From Hydromicrobium sp964517765 (GTDB lineage: Bacteria > Actinomycetota > Humimicrobiia > Humimicrobiales > Humimicrobiaceae), in NCBI GenBank assembly GCA_964517765.1, contig CAZFEN010000006.1:1-64000 (forward strand): a stretch of 64,000 nucleotides of DNA, written 5' to 3'. Of the stretch, positions 37,718-47,868 are shown piece by piece. Made by a program: the position numbers and the translations under genes. Below the pieces are notes generated by a model. That model saw only the letters and a list, made by a program, of their open reading frames with translations. It was not told the origin of the DNA and did not search any database. Position 1 is the stretch's first letter. The number at the start of each line of letters is the position of its first letter.

Positions 37718-39292
37718 ATGGATGAAGATCGGCTACTGTCAAGAAAAAGAATTTTTAATGCAACATTCCTGGTGATCCTGGCTATTTTACTATCAAAGGT
37801 TTCCGGACTTGTGCGGGATCAGATAATGGCGGGTTATTTTGGTATCAGCTATGAGACGGATGCTTTTTATTGGGCGGAATTTATTCCCAATCTCTTCAGG
37901 ATACTTTTTGCAGAAAGTCTAATTATTGCTGCTTTTATACCTATTTATTCGGCATATTTAAAAAGAAACCAGAGAGATGATATAAAAATATTCGTGAGTT
38001 CGGTTGTTAACATCATAACTCTGGCATTCCTGGTTATTTCCGCTATCATATTCATTCTGTCCCCCGAAATAGGGGCATTGCTTTCAAGAATAGCCAATAA
38101 TCAGATGGATATATATAAATTTGTAGTAATGAGCAGGGTCATGATTTTTTCCCTTGTTGTGATGTCTCTATCCAGTTTGACTACCGGTATCCTGAACTCA
38201 CATGATATTTTTATCGTTCCTTCACTTGCTCCTTTTGTCATGAATATAGTTACGATAATCTCTTTTACTCTGCTTTTTAGAAAGCTCGGGATATACAGCA
38301 TGGCTATAGGGATAATGGCAGGTTCACTCATGCATCTTGTGGTACAGTTACCCCAGATCAGGTTCTCGCAATTAAGGTACAGATTTATTATTGATCTCAA
38401 GCATAAGGGAGTAAGGGAAATCTTTTCTCTCATGCTTCCTATTGTACTTAGCCTGGGTGCGGTCCATCTTAATAACAGTGTGGACAATTTTTTTGCACAG
38501 AGTCTGGGAGGAGGAGATTTTTCTGCTTTAACCTTCTCATGGAGGGTTGCCAATCTACCGCTGGGAGTATTTTCGGTTGCAATTGTAACCGTACTGTATC
38601 CATTGATATCCCGTCAGGCGGCAGGAAATGATATCAAAGGGATAAAGGAAAGTTTTTCTCTGGGTGTAAGGGAGATAGGATATATGATGATCCCGGCAAC
38701 TACAGGACTGGTTATTTTATGCTACCCCATAATAAAATTATTATTCGAGCGTTATAATTTTGGTCCGGCAGATACGGAGAAAGTGGCGTATATCCTGATC
38801 TTTCACAGTCTCGGCCTTATATTTTTCGGGCTTCTCATGATCCTTAACCGTGTTTTTTATGCATTTAAAAACGTAAAGACTCCTCTTAAAGTTGCAGGTT
38901 TTTCAATTGTTATTAATGTTATTTTTGACTGGATATTAATGCAGTTTTTAGGAGTCGGAGGGCTTGCTCTGGCAACATCTCTTGTTGCGTTGTGTAATGT
39001 GGTGATATTAATTATCATACTCAGAAAAAAAATAGGTAATTTTGGAGGAAAAAGAATATTCATATCATATGGGAAAATTTTTACCGCAACGATATTGATG
39101 GGCACTGTAATATACTTTCTATGGAAATGGCTTGAAAATTATGCCTATCAGGGTTTGTGGCCCTTTATTTTACTTCTTTTCCTGGTAATTTTCATCGGTG
39201 CCGGTATATATATAGCATGTACTATTTTATTCAGAATGGAAGAAGTAAAATTTATAGCGGGATTGTTTAAAAAATTAAGAAAAAATAGTTAG
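37718..39292 (+). CDS. murJ: MurJ-type lipid II flippase
   Basis: MOP-superfamily flippase that moves lipid II across the membrane. The 524-residue protein has about 14 hydrophobic segments and the family pattern LLSKVSGLVRDQIMAGYFG near the N-terminus, followed by EFIPNLFRILFAESLIIAAFIP, with LNRVFYAFKNVKTPLK in the C-terminal half. It completes the murein set begun by mreBCD-mrdA-rodA. TATAAT-like boxes lie in the 143-base gap upstream, so it probably starts its own transcript. Confidence 0.93.
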   Translation: MDEDRLLSRKRIFNATFLVILAILLSKVSGLVRDQIMAGYFGISYETDAFYWAEFIPNLFRILFAESLIIAAFIPIYSAYLKRNQRDDIKIFVSSVVNIITLAFLVISAIIFILSPEIGALLSRIANNQMDIYKFVVMSRVMIFSLVVMSLSSLTTGILNSHDIFIVPSLAPFVMNIVTIISFTLLFRKLGIYSMAIGIMAGSLMHLVVQLPQIRFSQLRYRFIIDLKHKGVREIFSLMLPIVLSLGAVHLNNSVDNFFAQSLGGGDFSALTFSWRVANLPLGVFSVAIVTVLYPLISRQAAGNDIKGIKESFSLGVREIGYMMIPATTGLVILCYPIIKLLFERYNFGPADTEKVAYILIFHSLGLIFFGLLMILNRVFYAFKNVKTPLKVAGFSIVINVIFDWILMQFLGVGGLALATSLVALCNVVILIIILRKKIGNFGGKRIFISYGKIFTATILMGTVIYFLWKWLENYAYQGLWPFILLLFLVIFIGAGIYIACTILFRMEEVKFIAGLFKKLRKNS

Positions 39293-39323
39293 TCTTTTTT
39301 ATAACTCATTATTTTATTGAATT

Positions 39324-41135
39324 ATGACAGACAGCAAACTAATCAGGAATTTCTCAATAATTGCCCATATAGATCACGGAAAATCTACTCTGGCCGACAG
39401 GATCCTTGAGATAACCGATACTGTAAGCAAGAGAGAGATGCTGGACCAATTCCTGGATGATATGGACCTTGAAAGGGAACGGGGAATTACCATAAAAGCA
39501 CACTCGGTAAGGGTTCTCTACAGAAGTAAGGCGGATGGCAACCAGTATATTTTTAATCTGATAGATACACCCGGCCATGTGGATTTCAGCTATGAGGTTT
39601 CCAGAAGTCTCGCCGCATGCGAAGGGGCGATTCTGGTTGTCGATGCTACCCAGGGAATCCAGGCCCAGACTCTGGCCAATGTTTATCTGGCAGTGAATAA
39701 CAATCTGGAAATTATTCCTGTAATAAATAAGATAGATCTTAAAAGTGCAAGGATCGATGAAGTCACAATGGAACTCGGAAGTGTACTGGGCATCAAAGAA
39801 GAGAAAATACTGAAAGTAAGTGCAAAAACAGGATCGGGAATCGAAGAAATTCTGGAGAGAATAGTATCGGATATACCACCTCCGGGTGGAAACCCGGACA
39901 GCTCTCTTCAGGCGTTGATATTCGATTCACAATATGATTCTTACAGAGGAATAGTGATTCTTATAAGAGTTGTAAACGGTTCTATAAATAAAAACAGTAA
40001 AATAAAATTTATAGGGGAGAATCTCACAAGCGAGGTCGAAGAGGTGGGAATATTTGGTCCGGATATGATAGAAAAGGAAATGCTGACTGCGGGCGAGGTA
40101 GGTTATATTATTACCGGGGTAAAAGAAGTGGGAAATATAATAGTGGGTGATACCGTAACCACTTTAATAAATCCTGCAGAAAAAAGCCTTCCGGGATACA
40201 AAAAACCAAAACCTATGGTTTACTCCGGTCTTTTTCCTGTAGATGGAGTGGATTATGAAAATTTAAGGGATGCCCTCGGGAAACTTTATTTGAATGATTC
40301 CTCCTTGGATTTTTCCCCGGAAGTATCAAGCGCGCTGGGTTTTGGTTTCAGGTGTGGTTTTCTGGGACTGCTTCATATGGATATAGTAAGAGAAAGACTT
40401 GAAAGGGAATACGGATTAAGACTCATAACATCAGCGCCTAATGTAGCATATAGAATAACCAGAAGCGATAATTCGGTTATTGAAGTAAAAAGGCCCTCCG
40501 ATTTTCCCTCTCAGGAGAAAATATTAAAAATAGAAGAACCTTATGTGGCAGCGACCATAATTACCCCCAAAGATTATATCGGAGATGTAATGAAGCTTGC
40601 GAACCAGAAAAGAGGTAATTATAAGGATATGCAGTATATCTCACCTGAAAGAGTGGAGATAAAATACGCAATGCCGCTTTCAGAAATAATTGTGGATTTT
40701 TTCAACCTGTTAAAATCGATAACATCCGGATTTGCTTCGCTTGATTATGAGCTTATGGAATATAAATCGTCCGATCTTGTTAAATTGGATATACTGGTGG
40801 CTGGAGAGAAGGTCAGCGAGCTGTCAAGTATTTTACATAAAGAAAAGGCATATCAGGTGGGAAGGGAAATGACGTTGAGGCTAAGGAAACTGATACCAAG
40901 GCAGAACTTTGAAGTGCCCATTCAGGCAGCAATCGGAAGCAAAATTATTGCCAAGGAGAGAATAGCACCTTACAGGAAAGATGTTACTTCCGGGCTTTAT
41001 GGCGGGGATATAACCAGGAAAAGGAAAGTGCTTGAAAAGCAGAAACTGGGTAAGAAGAAAATGAAAAGAATTGGTAAAGTTGAAATACCCGGAGAAGCCT
41101 TCATGAGTTTTTATAAATTGGATGTAGAAAAATAG
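39324..41135 (+). CDS. lepA: Elongation factor 4 (LepA)
   Basis: Ribosome-associated translational GTPase that back-translocates stalled ribosomes. G motifs: AHIDHGKSTL, ERGITIKAHS, DTPGHVDFSYE, NKIDLKSA. The LepA-specific C-terminal domain is present (RKDVTSGLYGGDITRKRKVLEKQK). 603 residues is standard. Confidence 0.97.
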   Translation: MTDSKLIRNFSIIAHIDHGKSTLADRILEITDTVSKREMLDQFLDDMDLERERGITIKAHSVRVLYRSKADGNQYIFNLIDTPGHVDFSYEVSRSLAACEGAILVVDATQGIQAQTLANVYLAVNNNLEIIPVINKIDLKSARIDEVTMELGSVLGIKEEKILKVSAKTGSGIEEILERIVSDIPPPGGNPDSSLQALIFDSQYDSYRGIVILIRVVNGSINKNSKIKFIGENLTSEVEEVGIFGPDMIEKEMLTAGEVGYIITGVKEVGNIIVGDTVTTLINPAEKSLPGYKKPKPMVYSGLFPVDGVDYENLRDALGKLYLNDSSLDFSPEVSSALGFGFRCGFLGLLHMDIVRERLEREYGLRLITSAPNVAYRITRSDNSVIEVKRPSDFPSQEKILKIEEPYVAATIITPKDYIGDVMKLANQKRGNYKDMQYISPERVEIKYAMPLSEIIVDFFNLLKSITSGFASLDYELMEYKSSDLVKLDILVAGEKVSELSSILHKEKAYQVGREMTLRLRKLIPRQNFEVPIQAAIGSKIIAKERIAPYRKDVTSGLYGGDITRKRKVLEKQKLGKKKMKRIGKVEIPGEAFMSFYKLDVEK

Positions 41136-41233
41136 TAAAAAGAACTTTTATTTATTTAGTAAAAAAAATTATTTTAGTAAAATAAGGATTGCTAAAATAA
41201 AAATATAACACGGAGGCATTAAGGAGATCTGGT

Positions 41234-41847
41234 ATGAAAAAAATAATAACTCTGGCAGTGGTAATAAGTCTGGCGATTTTCATGTTGTTTTCTGCCAGTG
41301 GATGTAAGGGGGCAGTCACAGAAGAAAGTGTGGAAGCAGCNNNNNNNNNNNNNNNNNNNNNNNNNNNNNNNNNNNNNNNNNNNNNNNNNNNNNNNNNNNN
41401 NNNNNNNNNNNNNNNNNNNNNNNNNNNNNNNNNNNNNNNNTTGAGGGCGAAGGCGGAGATGCAGAGGTCGATATAAGCGAAGGAGAAGCAACTATAACCA
41501 CGGATGAAGGTGAAATGACCATAGGAGAGGGAACAGATTTACCCGATGGATTTCCGGATGTCATTCCCGTGTATGCTAATATAGTAATTACAACATCATG
41601 GAAGGCTACGGAAGATGATCTGGAAGCCTTTTCTGTTGCTGCATCATCCAGCGATCCCGGAAGTACAATATTTGACTGATATATAAGTCAACTGGGAGGA
41701 TGGCAAAACTTAAATCAGTTTACGAGCGAGAATGAAGGAGAGACACTTTCCTCAATTTCTGCAGACAATGGAACATATACTCTGATAGTGACTATTATAG
41801 AGACCGATGAAGATACAATGGTGACAATTTCTGTAAGTGAAATGTAG
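41234..41847 (+). pseudogene. Secreted lipoprotein gene with an in-frame TGA and an assembly gap
   Basis: ATG 41234 follows AAGGAG (8 bases). The N-terminus is a signal peptide with lipobox-like SASGC (Cys 24). After the gap an acidic Gly/Glu linker leads into a compact domain starting FPDVIPVYANIVITTSW. The frame then meets TGA at 41677-41679 between STIFD and YISQLGGWQ, and continues open with the same character to TAG 41845-41847. A tryptophan there (FDWYISQLGGW) would make good sense. Either a nonsense mutation, read-through or a base error. I do not recognise the family. Confidence 0.65.
41341..41440. other. Assembly gap (100 N)
   Basis: Exactly 100 unknown bases inside the lipoprotein gene. 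The round length suggests a placeholder, so the true length and frame across it are unknown. The coding sequence after the gap is a Gly/Glu-rich low-complexity stretch, which could explain the assembly break. Confidence 0.95.
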
Positions 41848-41912
41848 CATTTTTATGGGGATATTTAGATTTCTATAAAGAAGGAAAGAAATACGATAAA
41901 TCAAAAAAAGGG

Positions 41913-41956
41913 AAATAGCAGATAACCTGAAAGGGTTATCTGCTATTTTGATTTTT
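41913..41956 (+). terminator. Strong intrinsic terminator before the Wood-Ljungdahl cluster
   Basis: A perfect 15-base-pair stem: AAATAGCAGATAACC (41913-41927) with GGTTATCTGCTATTT (41934-41948), loop TGAAAG, followed by a T-rich tail. It insulates the acs cluster from the lipoprotein transcript. Confidence 0.9.
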
Positions 41957-41976
41957 AAATCCTTATATAATATAAT
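41948..41976 (+). promoter_or_regulatory. Promoter of the acs cluster
   Basis: TTGATT (41948-41953), 17-base spacer, consensus TATAAT (41971-41976), starting inside the terminator tail. Predicted start near 41983 leaves a leader of about 80 bases before the activator gene at 42063. Confidence 0.65.
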
Positions 41977-42062
41977 TTCTTGATTGATATTTGCGTTTCA
42001 AATTTCATCTACAATGTCTGTTGATTATGATATCTTGTGTTTAAAAGGTTGCGATCTTAATA

Positions 42063-44006
42063 ATGAACAACCAGAAAAAATATCTAGTAAAATTCGTTCC
42101 TTCCGGTAAATCTATTAAAACATCTCCAGGTTATAATTTAAAGCAGGCAATACTTGATAGCGGGATTTACATAGATTCTTCCTGCGGGGGTGTGGGTACC
42201 TGCGGCAGATGCAGGGTGCTGGTAAAAGAAGGAAAAGTAAGCACTAAAAGATCCAGATTTATATCTCCCGGAGAGAAGCAAAAAGGTTATGTTCTTTCAT
42301 GTTTATCTAAAATAGAAAGCGATTTGGTTGTAGAGGTTCCTGTGCAGAAAAAAGTTAGAGCCAAAATAGTAGGCGGCAGGTTTACAGATATGGAGTCAAA
42401 GGTATATGCAGATATAAACAAGGACCATTTATCATCTATCGAAATAAAACCCTGGATAAGAAAAGAGACTATTATCATAGAGAAACCGTCGCTCAGTTAC
42501 GGAACGAGCGATTTGTTCCGTCTTAAAAAAAGTATCAGGGAGAATATGGGAATAGAAGAGTGCATAGTACCAATTCATATAATCAGAAAGTTGCCCCTGG
42601 TTTTAAGAGAGAAGAATTGGGAGGTTACGGTGACCGTAGATATGGAAAATAATACACTTATCGATATTCTACCGGGTAAGGTCAGTAAAAAAAGTTATGG
42701 ACTGGCTCTGGACATCGGAACCACTTCCCTGGTCATATACCTTGTAGATCTGGAAGACGGTAAAATAATAGGTTCGGAATCGGAGTATAATCCGCAGATA
42801 AGATTCGGGGAGGATATCATTAACCGGATAGTTTATGCGAACAGGAAAGGCGGACTGGAAAAGTTAAGGGAAGTAATAATAGATTCGATTAATAATTTGA
42901 TATGGAAACTCATGTTTAATTCGCATATAGATGCGGATAACATCGTTTCTATGATGGTTTCCGGAAACGCTACTATGATGCATCTTTTTTATGGTGTACC
43001 GCCCAGATATATAAGAGAAGAACCATATGTCACTGTTGCAAATCAATTCTCGAATTCTACAGCAAAAGAAATCGGTATAAAGCATATAAAAAATGCCCAT
43101 GCATATAGTATAAAGGGAGTAGCCAGTTATCTTGGCGGCGATATAGCGTCAGGTATTCTGGCAACAGATATGTACAGAAAAGAAGACCTTGCTCTTTTTC
43201 TGGATCTGGGGACAAATGGCGAACTGGTAGTCGGCAATTCCGAATGGATGATGGGAGCTTCATGCTCAGCGGGTCCGGCTTTTGAAGGCGGGGGAGTAAA
43301 ATGCGGTATAAGGGCAGTGGATGGCGCAATAGAAAAAGTATCGATTGATCAAAAGACATATAAATGCCGGGTAGAGATTATCGGCGGAGGAAAACCAGCA
43401 GGTATTTGCGGTTCAGGATTGATCGATGTGATTGGAGAAATGTATCTTAAGGGCGTCATTGACAGGAAGGGTAAATTCAATAAGGATATAGGTAATAAAT
43501 ATCTTAAATGTATGGATAAAGATTGCCAGTACGTTTTAGTCGATAACAAATGCAGTGAAACAGGAAAAGACATATTTATAAGTGAAATCGATATTGATAA
43601 TCTAATAAGAGCAAAAGCAGCTATCTATGCAGGGATTAAAACATTGCTGGAGGAAGTTGATTTAAGCGTATATGACCTGGATAAAATATATATAGCAGGA
43701 GGGCTGGGAAGGCATCTTTATATTAAAAACGCAGTGGTTATCGGGATGCTTCCTGATGTGAATACAAGTAAATATTTTTTTATGGGTAACACTTCGATTA
43801 CCGGAGCTTATCTCAGTCTGCTTTCAGAGGAAAAATACAAACAGAGTACAAAAATTGCGGACCATATTACATATATCGAGCTGAGTGTCAATATGAAATT
43901 TATGGATAGATATGTGGCAGGTTTGTTTTTACCTTATACTGATATGAAAGATTTTCCATCGGTAGAAGAAAATCTTTATCCACTTAAAAGTAAACCGAAG
44001 AAATAA
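42063..44006 (+). CDS. acsV: Corrinoid protein reductive activator (RACo/AcsV-type, ferredoxin plus DUF4445)
   Basis: ATP-dependent activator that reduces inactive Co(II) corrinoid back to Co(I). Order: N-terminal [2Fe-2S] ferredoxin domain (CGGVGTCGRC... then CLSK, residues about 39-80), linker, and an ASKHA-type ATPase domain with LALDIGTTSLVIYLVDL, LFLDLGTNGELVVGN and PAGICGSGLIDVIGEMY. 647 residues fits the family. Being first in the acs operon, its partner is most likely the AcsCD corrinoid iron-sulfur protein encoded downstream. A second copy lies at 57584. Confidence 0.9.
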   Translation: MNNQKKYLVKFVPSGKSIKTSPGYNLKQAILDSGIYIDSSCGGVGTCGRCRVLVKEGKVSTKRSRFISPGEKQKGYVLSCLSKIESDLVVEVPVQKKVRAKIVGGRFTDMESKVYADINKDHLSSIEIKPWIRKETIIIEKPSLSYGTSDLFRLKKSIRENMGIEECIVPIHIIRKLPLVLREKNWEVTVTVDMENNTLIDILPGKVSKKSYGLALDIGTTSLVIYLVDLEDGKIIGSESEYNPQIRFGEDIINRIVYANRKGGLEKLREVIIDSINNLIWKLMFNSHIDADNIVSMMVSGNATMMHLFYGVPPRYIREEPYVTVANQFSNSTAKEIGIKHIKNAHAYSIKGVASYLGGDIASGILATDMYRKEDLALFLDLGTNGELVVGNSEWMMGASCSAGPAFEGGGVKCGIRAVDGAIEKVSIDQKTYKCRVEIIGGGKPAGICGSGLIDVIGEMYLKGVIDRKGKFNKDIGNKYLKCMDKDCQYVLVDNKCSETGKDIFISEIDIDNLIRAKAAIYAGIKTLLEEVDLSVYDLDKIYIAGGLGRHLYIKNAVVIGMLPDVNTSKYFFMGNTSITGAYLSLLSEEKYKQSTKIADHITYIELSVNMKFMDRYVAGLFLPYTDMKDFPSVEENLYPLKSKPKK

Positions 44007-44031
44007 ATTAAATATAAGGAAGTTTTAAAAG

Positions 44032-44787
44032 ATGAATGTAAAAATTGCATTGGCAGGAAAAGGTGGAACCGGGAAGACTACTGTTACCGGTCTAATCGTA
44101 AGGAATCTGATTGAAAAAAAGAAGGGTACGATTCTGGCACTGGATGCCGATCCTAACTCAAACCTCAATGAAATCCTTGGAGTTAAAGTTACTAATACTG
44201 TTGGTATGATTCGAGAAGATTTTAAGAAAGAAGCGCCCCGCCTTACCGGGGGTATCTATAAAGATCAACTGGTGGAGATGAACATCCACCAATCATTAGT
44301 CGAGAGCCAACGCTTTGATTTACTTGCAATGGGAAGAGGAGAAGGACCGGGTTGTTATTGTTATGCAAATAATCTTTTCAAAAAATATATCGATATCCTG
44401 CAGGATAATTATTATTACATTGTGATGGATAATGAAGCCGGTATGGAGCATTTAAGCAGAAGAACAACCTGTGATATTGATTTTCTGCTCATAATTTCCA
44501 ACTCTTCACCTAAAGGAATTCTAACTGCGTCAAGGATAAGGGACCTTTCCAGAGAAATGAATATAAATGCAGGAAAAATATTCCTTATAGTAAATAGGGT
44601 TAGCGGGAAACTGGACGAAAAGCTCCGGAACTATATAAATGAACAGAAACTTGAGTTGCTGGGTTTAATAAATGAAGATAATAATATCTACGAAATGGAT
44701 ATTAATGAAAAAACAGTATTCGATATTCCTGGAGACAGCCCGGCAGTAAAACAGGTAAAGAATTTACTAAAAAAACTCAGGATATGA
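44032..44787 (+). CDS. cooC: CooC-type nickel insertion ATPase for CODH/ACS
   Basis: MinD-family ATPase that helps load nickel into carbon monoxide dehydrogenase or acetyl-CoA synthase. Deviant Walker A GKGGTGKTT is at residues 9-17; the metal-binding CXC motif is in GPGCYCYANN; the switch segment is YYIVMDNEAGMEHLSRRTT. 251 residues. It lies between the activator and acsD. Only one CooC-type gene is present in the window. Confidence 0.93.
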   Translation: MNVKIALAGKGGTGKTTVTGLIVRNLIEKKKGTILALDADPNSNLNEILGVKVTNTVGMIREDFKKEAPRLTGGIYKDQLVEMNIHQSLVESQRFDLLAMGRGEGPGCYCYANNLFKKYIDILQDNYYYIVMDNEAGMEHLSRRTTCDIDFLLIISNSSPKGILTASRIRDLSREMNINAGKIFLIVNRVSGKLDEKLRNYINEQKLELLGLINEDNNIYEMDINEKTVFDIPGDSPAVKQVKNLLKKLRI

Positions 44788-44864
44788 CTTTTCCAAAATA
44801 CTTTTTGAAATTTTTTTGTATGTAGATTTAGTTACAAAAACAAACTGAAGTTTTCCGATAAAAA

Positions 44865-44873
44865 TGATAAAAT
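44865..44873 (+). promoter_or_regulatory. Extended -10 promoter candidate upstream of acsD
   Basis: TGaTAAAAT at 44865-44873 in the 163-base cooC-acsD gap, with only a weak -35 (CTGAAG, 44845-44850). Predicted start near 44880, leader about 70 bases. It suggests that acsD-acsA-acsB-acsC can be transcribed apart from the activator and cooC. Confidence 0.45.
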
Positions 44874-44950
44874 GTTTTAAATTGTGGTTTATTTTGGGAA
44901 TTAATTGTATATAACGGAGAAAAGAATCTACTAAAAGAGAGGGGGAAGAT

Positions 44951-45892
44951 TTGAGTTTTCAGATTCCAAAAAATAATTATACAGGAAAAATCAATGTGAT
45001 GAAGCTGGGTAAAGATAATACCGAAACCAGGGTTGGTGGAGAAACTACTCTACCCTTTTATAGTTTTGAAGGTGAGATACCTAATAAACCTATTATCGCT
45101 ATCGAAGTCTGGGATAGCAAACCTGCCGGTTGGCCGGAGGTGATCAGTAAATACTACAGCGATGTTTTTGATGACCCCGTAAAGTGGGCAAAAAAAAGTA
45201 TTGAACAGTATGAAGCAGATGCTATATTATTTAGACTCACAAGAGTAAATCCTGATAGTGAGAATATCAGTCCGGAAGAAGCTGCAGAAATAACCAGAAC
45301 GGTAAGAGAATCTATAAACAAGCCGCTTATAGTATATGGGAGTGGTCCGCTGGAAAAGATTGCTGAAGTAATGAAAAAAGTTTCTGAAAAAAACAAAGAC
45401 AGCAATATTTTAATGGGATGGGTGGAAGATGATAATTATAAGACCGTAGCAGCTGCAGCGATAGGCTATAATAATAATGTTGTTGCATTGAATCCGCTTG
45501 ATGTAAATATTGCAAAGCAATTAAATATACTGCTTACCCAGATAGGTCTATCTCCTGATAGAATAGCTATGGATCCTTCAACTTCCGGATTGGGTTATGG
45601 GATAGAATACTGCTATTCTGCTATGGAGAGGTTAAAAATTGCTGCTCTAATGCAGGATGATAAAATGACCCAGATGCCTATTATAACTGATATCGCCCCT
45701 GAAATTTGGAAATTAAAAGAAGTCAAAGAAAGCGAAGAAAAATATCCACAATGGGGTAATCAGGAGGATAGAAGTATTAACTGGGAAACCATTTCATGCA
45801 TGAGTATGCTGCTTTCGGGTGCCAATATTCTGGTGATGAGACATCCTAAAGCAATAAGTTTAATTAAAGAAGTTATCAGGGATTTAATATAA
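44951..45892 (+). CDS. acsD: Corrinoid iron-sulfur protein small subunit
   Basis: Partner of AcsC in the protein that carries the methyl group from AcsE to acetyl-CoA synthase. 313-residue TIM-barrel protein with the family segments GGETTLPFYSFEGEIPNKP, IAIEVWDSKPAGWPE and DPSTSGLGYGIEYCYSAMERLK. Start TTG 44951 with GAGAGGGGG (44937-44945) upstream. The short spacing to acsA supports one transcript. Confidence 0.95.
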   Translation: MSFQIPKNNYTGKINVMKLGKDNTETRVGGETTLPFYSFEGEIPNKPIIAIEVWDSKPAGWPEVISKYYSDVFDDPVKWAKKSIEQYEADAILFRLTRVNPDSENISPEEAAEITRTVRESINKPLIVYGSGPLEKIAEVMKKVSEKNKDSNILMGWVEDDNYKTVAAAAIGYNNNVVALNPLDVNIAKQLNILLTQIGLSPDRIAMDPSTSGLGYGIEYCYSAMERLKIAALMQDDKMTQMPIITDIAPEIWKLKEVKESEEKYPQWGNQEDRSINWETISCMSMLLSGANILVMRHPKAISLIKEVIRDLI

Positions 45893-45918
45893 TTTTTGAA
45901 GGTGGTGTTATAAATAAA

Positions 45919-47868
45919 ATGAAAAAAAATTATGAAGATATACTCGAGGAAGTAAGTGAGGATAAAGCAGTCGCTGAAATTTTAGAGAAGCTTGGCGGTG
46001 AAGTATCTACCATTTTTGACCGGGCTGCATCAACGAAGTGCTGCCCCATAGGCTCAGGTATATCTGGAATTTGCTGCAAAAACTGTTCAATGGGCCCCTG
46101 CAGAGTAAGGGAAGGCAAAACCGGCCTGTGCGGTGCGACTCTCGAAACTATTGCAGCCAGGAATTTTGCCCGTCATATTGCTGCAGGTGCCGCAGCCCAT
46201 TCTGATCATGGAAGAGATCTGGCGCATCTACTTGGTCTGGTGGCAGAGGGAAAGGCTCCCGGCCTGGAGATCAAAGATGAATTGAAGTTAATGAAATTCG
46301 CCAGAAATCTGGGAATTGAAATTGCAGACAGGGATATAAAAGAAATTGCCAGAGAGGCGTCGGAGAAAGCTCTTTCTTCTATTGGCCAGCAACTTGGAGA
46401 AGTGAATTTAATAAAGATGGCACCGGAGAAGAGACAGGAAGTATGGAGAAAAAACAATGTAGTGCCCAGGGGTGTGGACAGAGAAATAGTAGAAGTAATG
46501 CATAGAACTCATATAGGAGTTGATCAGGATGCAGAGCATATCATGGATCAGGCTGTAAGATGCGCTATAGGTGATGGCTGGGGTGGGTCTATGATAGCTA
46601 CCGAGATTTCAGATATATTATTCAATACCCCCACGGCAGTCAGGGCAAAAGCTAATCTTGGAATGCTGAAAGACGATGAAGTCAATCTGGTAATTCATGG
46701 CCATGAGCCCACCTTATCTGAAATTATCGTTGAACTTTCAAGCGATGATGAACTTATAGAATATGCGAAAAGTAAAGGTTCTAAAGGGATTAATGTGGTT
46801 GGGATATGCTGTACTGCAAATGAAGTATTGATGAGGCAGGGAGTATCTCCCATCGGAAATTTTCTATCACAGGAAATTGCAATAGCGACGGGTGCCATAG
46901 AATTAATGGTTGTTGATATCCAGTGCATAATGCAGGCTCTTGGTAAGTTAACTGAGAGTTATCATACAAAACTAATTACTACTTCTCCCAAGGCTAAAAT
47001 TACAGGAGCCCTGCATATGGAATTCAAAGATAGCAATGGTCCGGAACTGGCAAGAGAAATTATCAAAATGGCAATAGATAATTTCCCTAATAGGAAAAGA
47101 AAGACATATATACCGAATGTGACCGCTGGCCTTGTAGCAGGATTTTCACATGAATATATAAAATATATGCTGGGAGGAAGATTCAGAGAATCTTTCAGAC
47201 CATTGAATGACGCTATTATTGATGGGAGGATACAGGGAGCGGTAGCTGTAGTGGGCTGCAACAATGCCAGGCACTGTCATGATAAATATCATAATTTTTT
47301 AACCAGAGAGCTCATTAAGAGAGATTGCCTGGTTGTTTTGACAGGATGTGCAGCTATTTCAACAGCCAAGTATGGATTGATGAATCCAGAAGCTTTAGAA
47401 TATGCCGGAGATGGTTTAAGATCTGTTTGTGAAGCAGTGGGCATACCGCCCATACTGCATCTGGGTTCCTGTGTGGATAACTCCAGAATTCTTACTGTGT
47501 TATCGGAAGTAGTACAGGAAGGAGGACTGGGGGAGGATATAAGCGACCTTCCGGTAGCTGGTATTGCTCCTGAATGGATGAGCGAAAAGGCACTTTCAAT
47601 AGGTACCTATGTAGCTGCATCAGGGGTATATACAGTTTTTAGCGGCGAACCAATTCCTGTGGAATCAAGCAGCGTAGTAAAAGAGATAATGACCACAGGC
47701 TGGCAAAAAAAGTATGGAGGGCAACTGGAATATATTTCAGATATAGAAGAATTGCTGGATAAAGTTTTAAGTGTAATCCAGGAAAAGAGAAAAGCTCTTA
47801 AGATTGATACTAAAAAAGAAAGAGTTCTACTGGATATGGAAGCAAGGAGGGCGTTAAAAGATGTCTAA
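45919..47868 (+). CDS. acsA: Anaerobic Ni-Fe carbon monoxide dehydrogenase catalytic subunit
   Basis: Reduces CO2 to CO for acetyl-CoA synthase, or oxidises CO. 649 residues. The N-terminal cysteine cluster KCCPIGSGISGICC...CSMGPCRV (residues about 35-57) supplies the D and B clusters. The Ni-Fe C-cluster ligands are spread over GICCTANEV, NNARHCHDKYH, LTGCAAIS and LHLGSCVDNSR. It is encoded right before acsB with an 8-base overlap, so it most likely forms the bifunctional CODH/ACS complex rather than a separate CooS. Confidence 0.96.
   Translation: MKKNYEDILEEVSEDKAVAEILEKLGGEVSTIFDRAASTKCCPIGSGISGICCKNCSMGPCRVREGKTGLCGATLETIAARNFARHIAAGAAAHSDHGRDLAHLLGLVAEGKAPGLEIKDELKLMKFARNLGIEIADRDIKEIAREASEKALSSIGQQLGEVNLIKMAPEKRQEVWRKNNVVPRGVDREIVEVMHRTHIGVDQDAEHIMDQAVRCAIGDGWGGSMIATEISDILFNTPTAVRAKANLGMLKDDEVNLVIHGHEPTLSEIIVELSSDDELIEYAKSKGSKGINVVGICCTANEVLMRQGVSPIGNFLSQEIAIATGAIELMVVDIQCIMQALGKLTESYHTKLITTSPKAKITGALHMEFKDSNGPELAREIIKMAIDNFPNRKRKTYIPNVTAGLVAGFSHEYIKYMLGGRFRESFRPLNDAIIDGRIQGAVAVVGCNNARHCHDKYHNFLTRELIKRDCLVVLTGCAAISTAKYGLMNPEALEYAGDGLRSVCEAVGIPPILHLGSCVDNSRILTVLSEVVQEGGLGEDISDLPVAGIAPEWMSEKALSIGTYVAASGVYTVFSGEPIPVESSSVVKEIMTTGWQKKYGGQLEYISDIEELLDKVLSVIQEKRKALKIDTKKERVLLDMEARRALKDV

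Noticed and set aside
41169..41200. TTATTTTAG/CTAAAATAA inverted repeat as a terminator for lepA
   Set aside because: All but two pairs are AT, the loop is 14 bases and no T run follows on the plus strand.
41677..41679. TGA recoded as Trp or selenocysteine across the genome
   Set aside because: TGA ends several intact genes here (folC, comEA, acsE), TGG is used for Trp, and no SECIS-like hairpin or catalytic context is seen.
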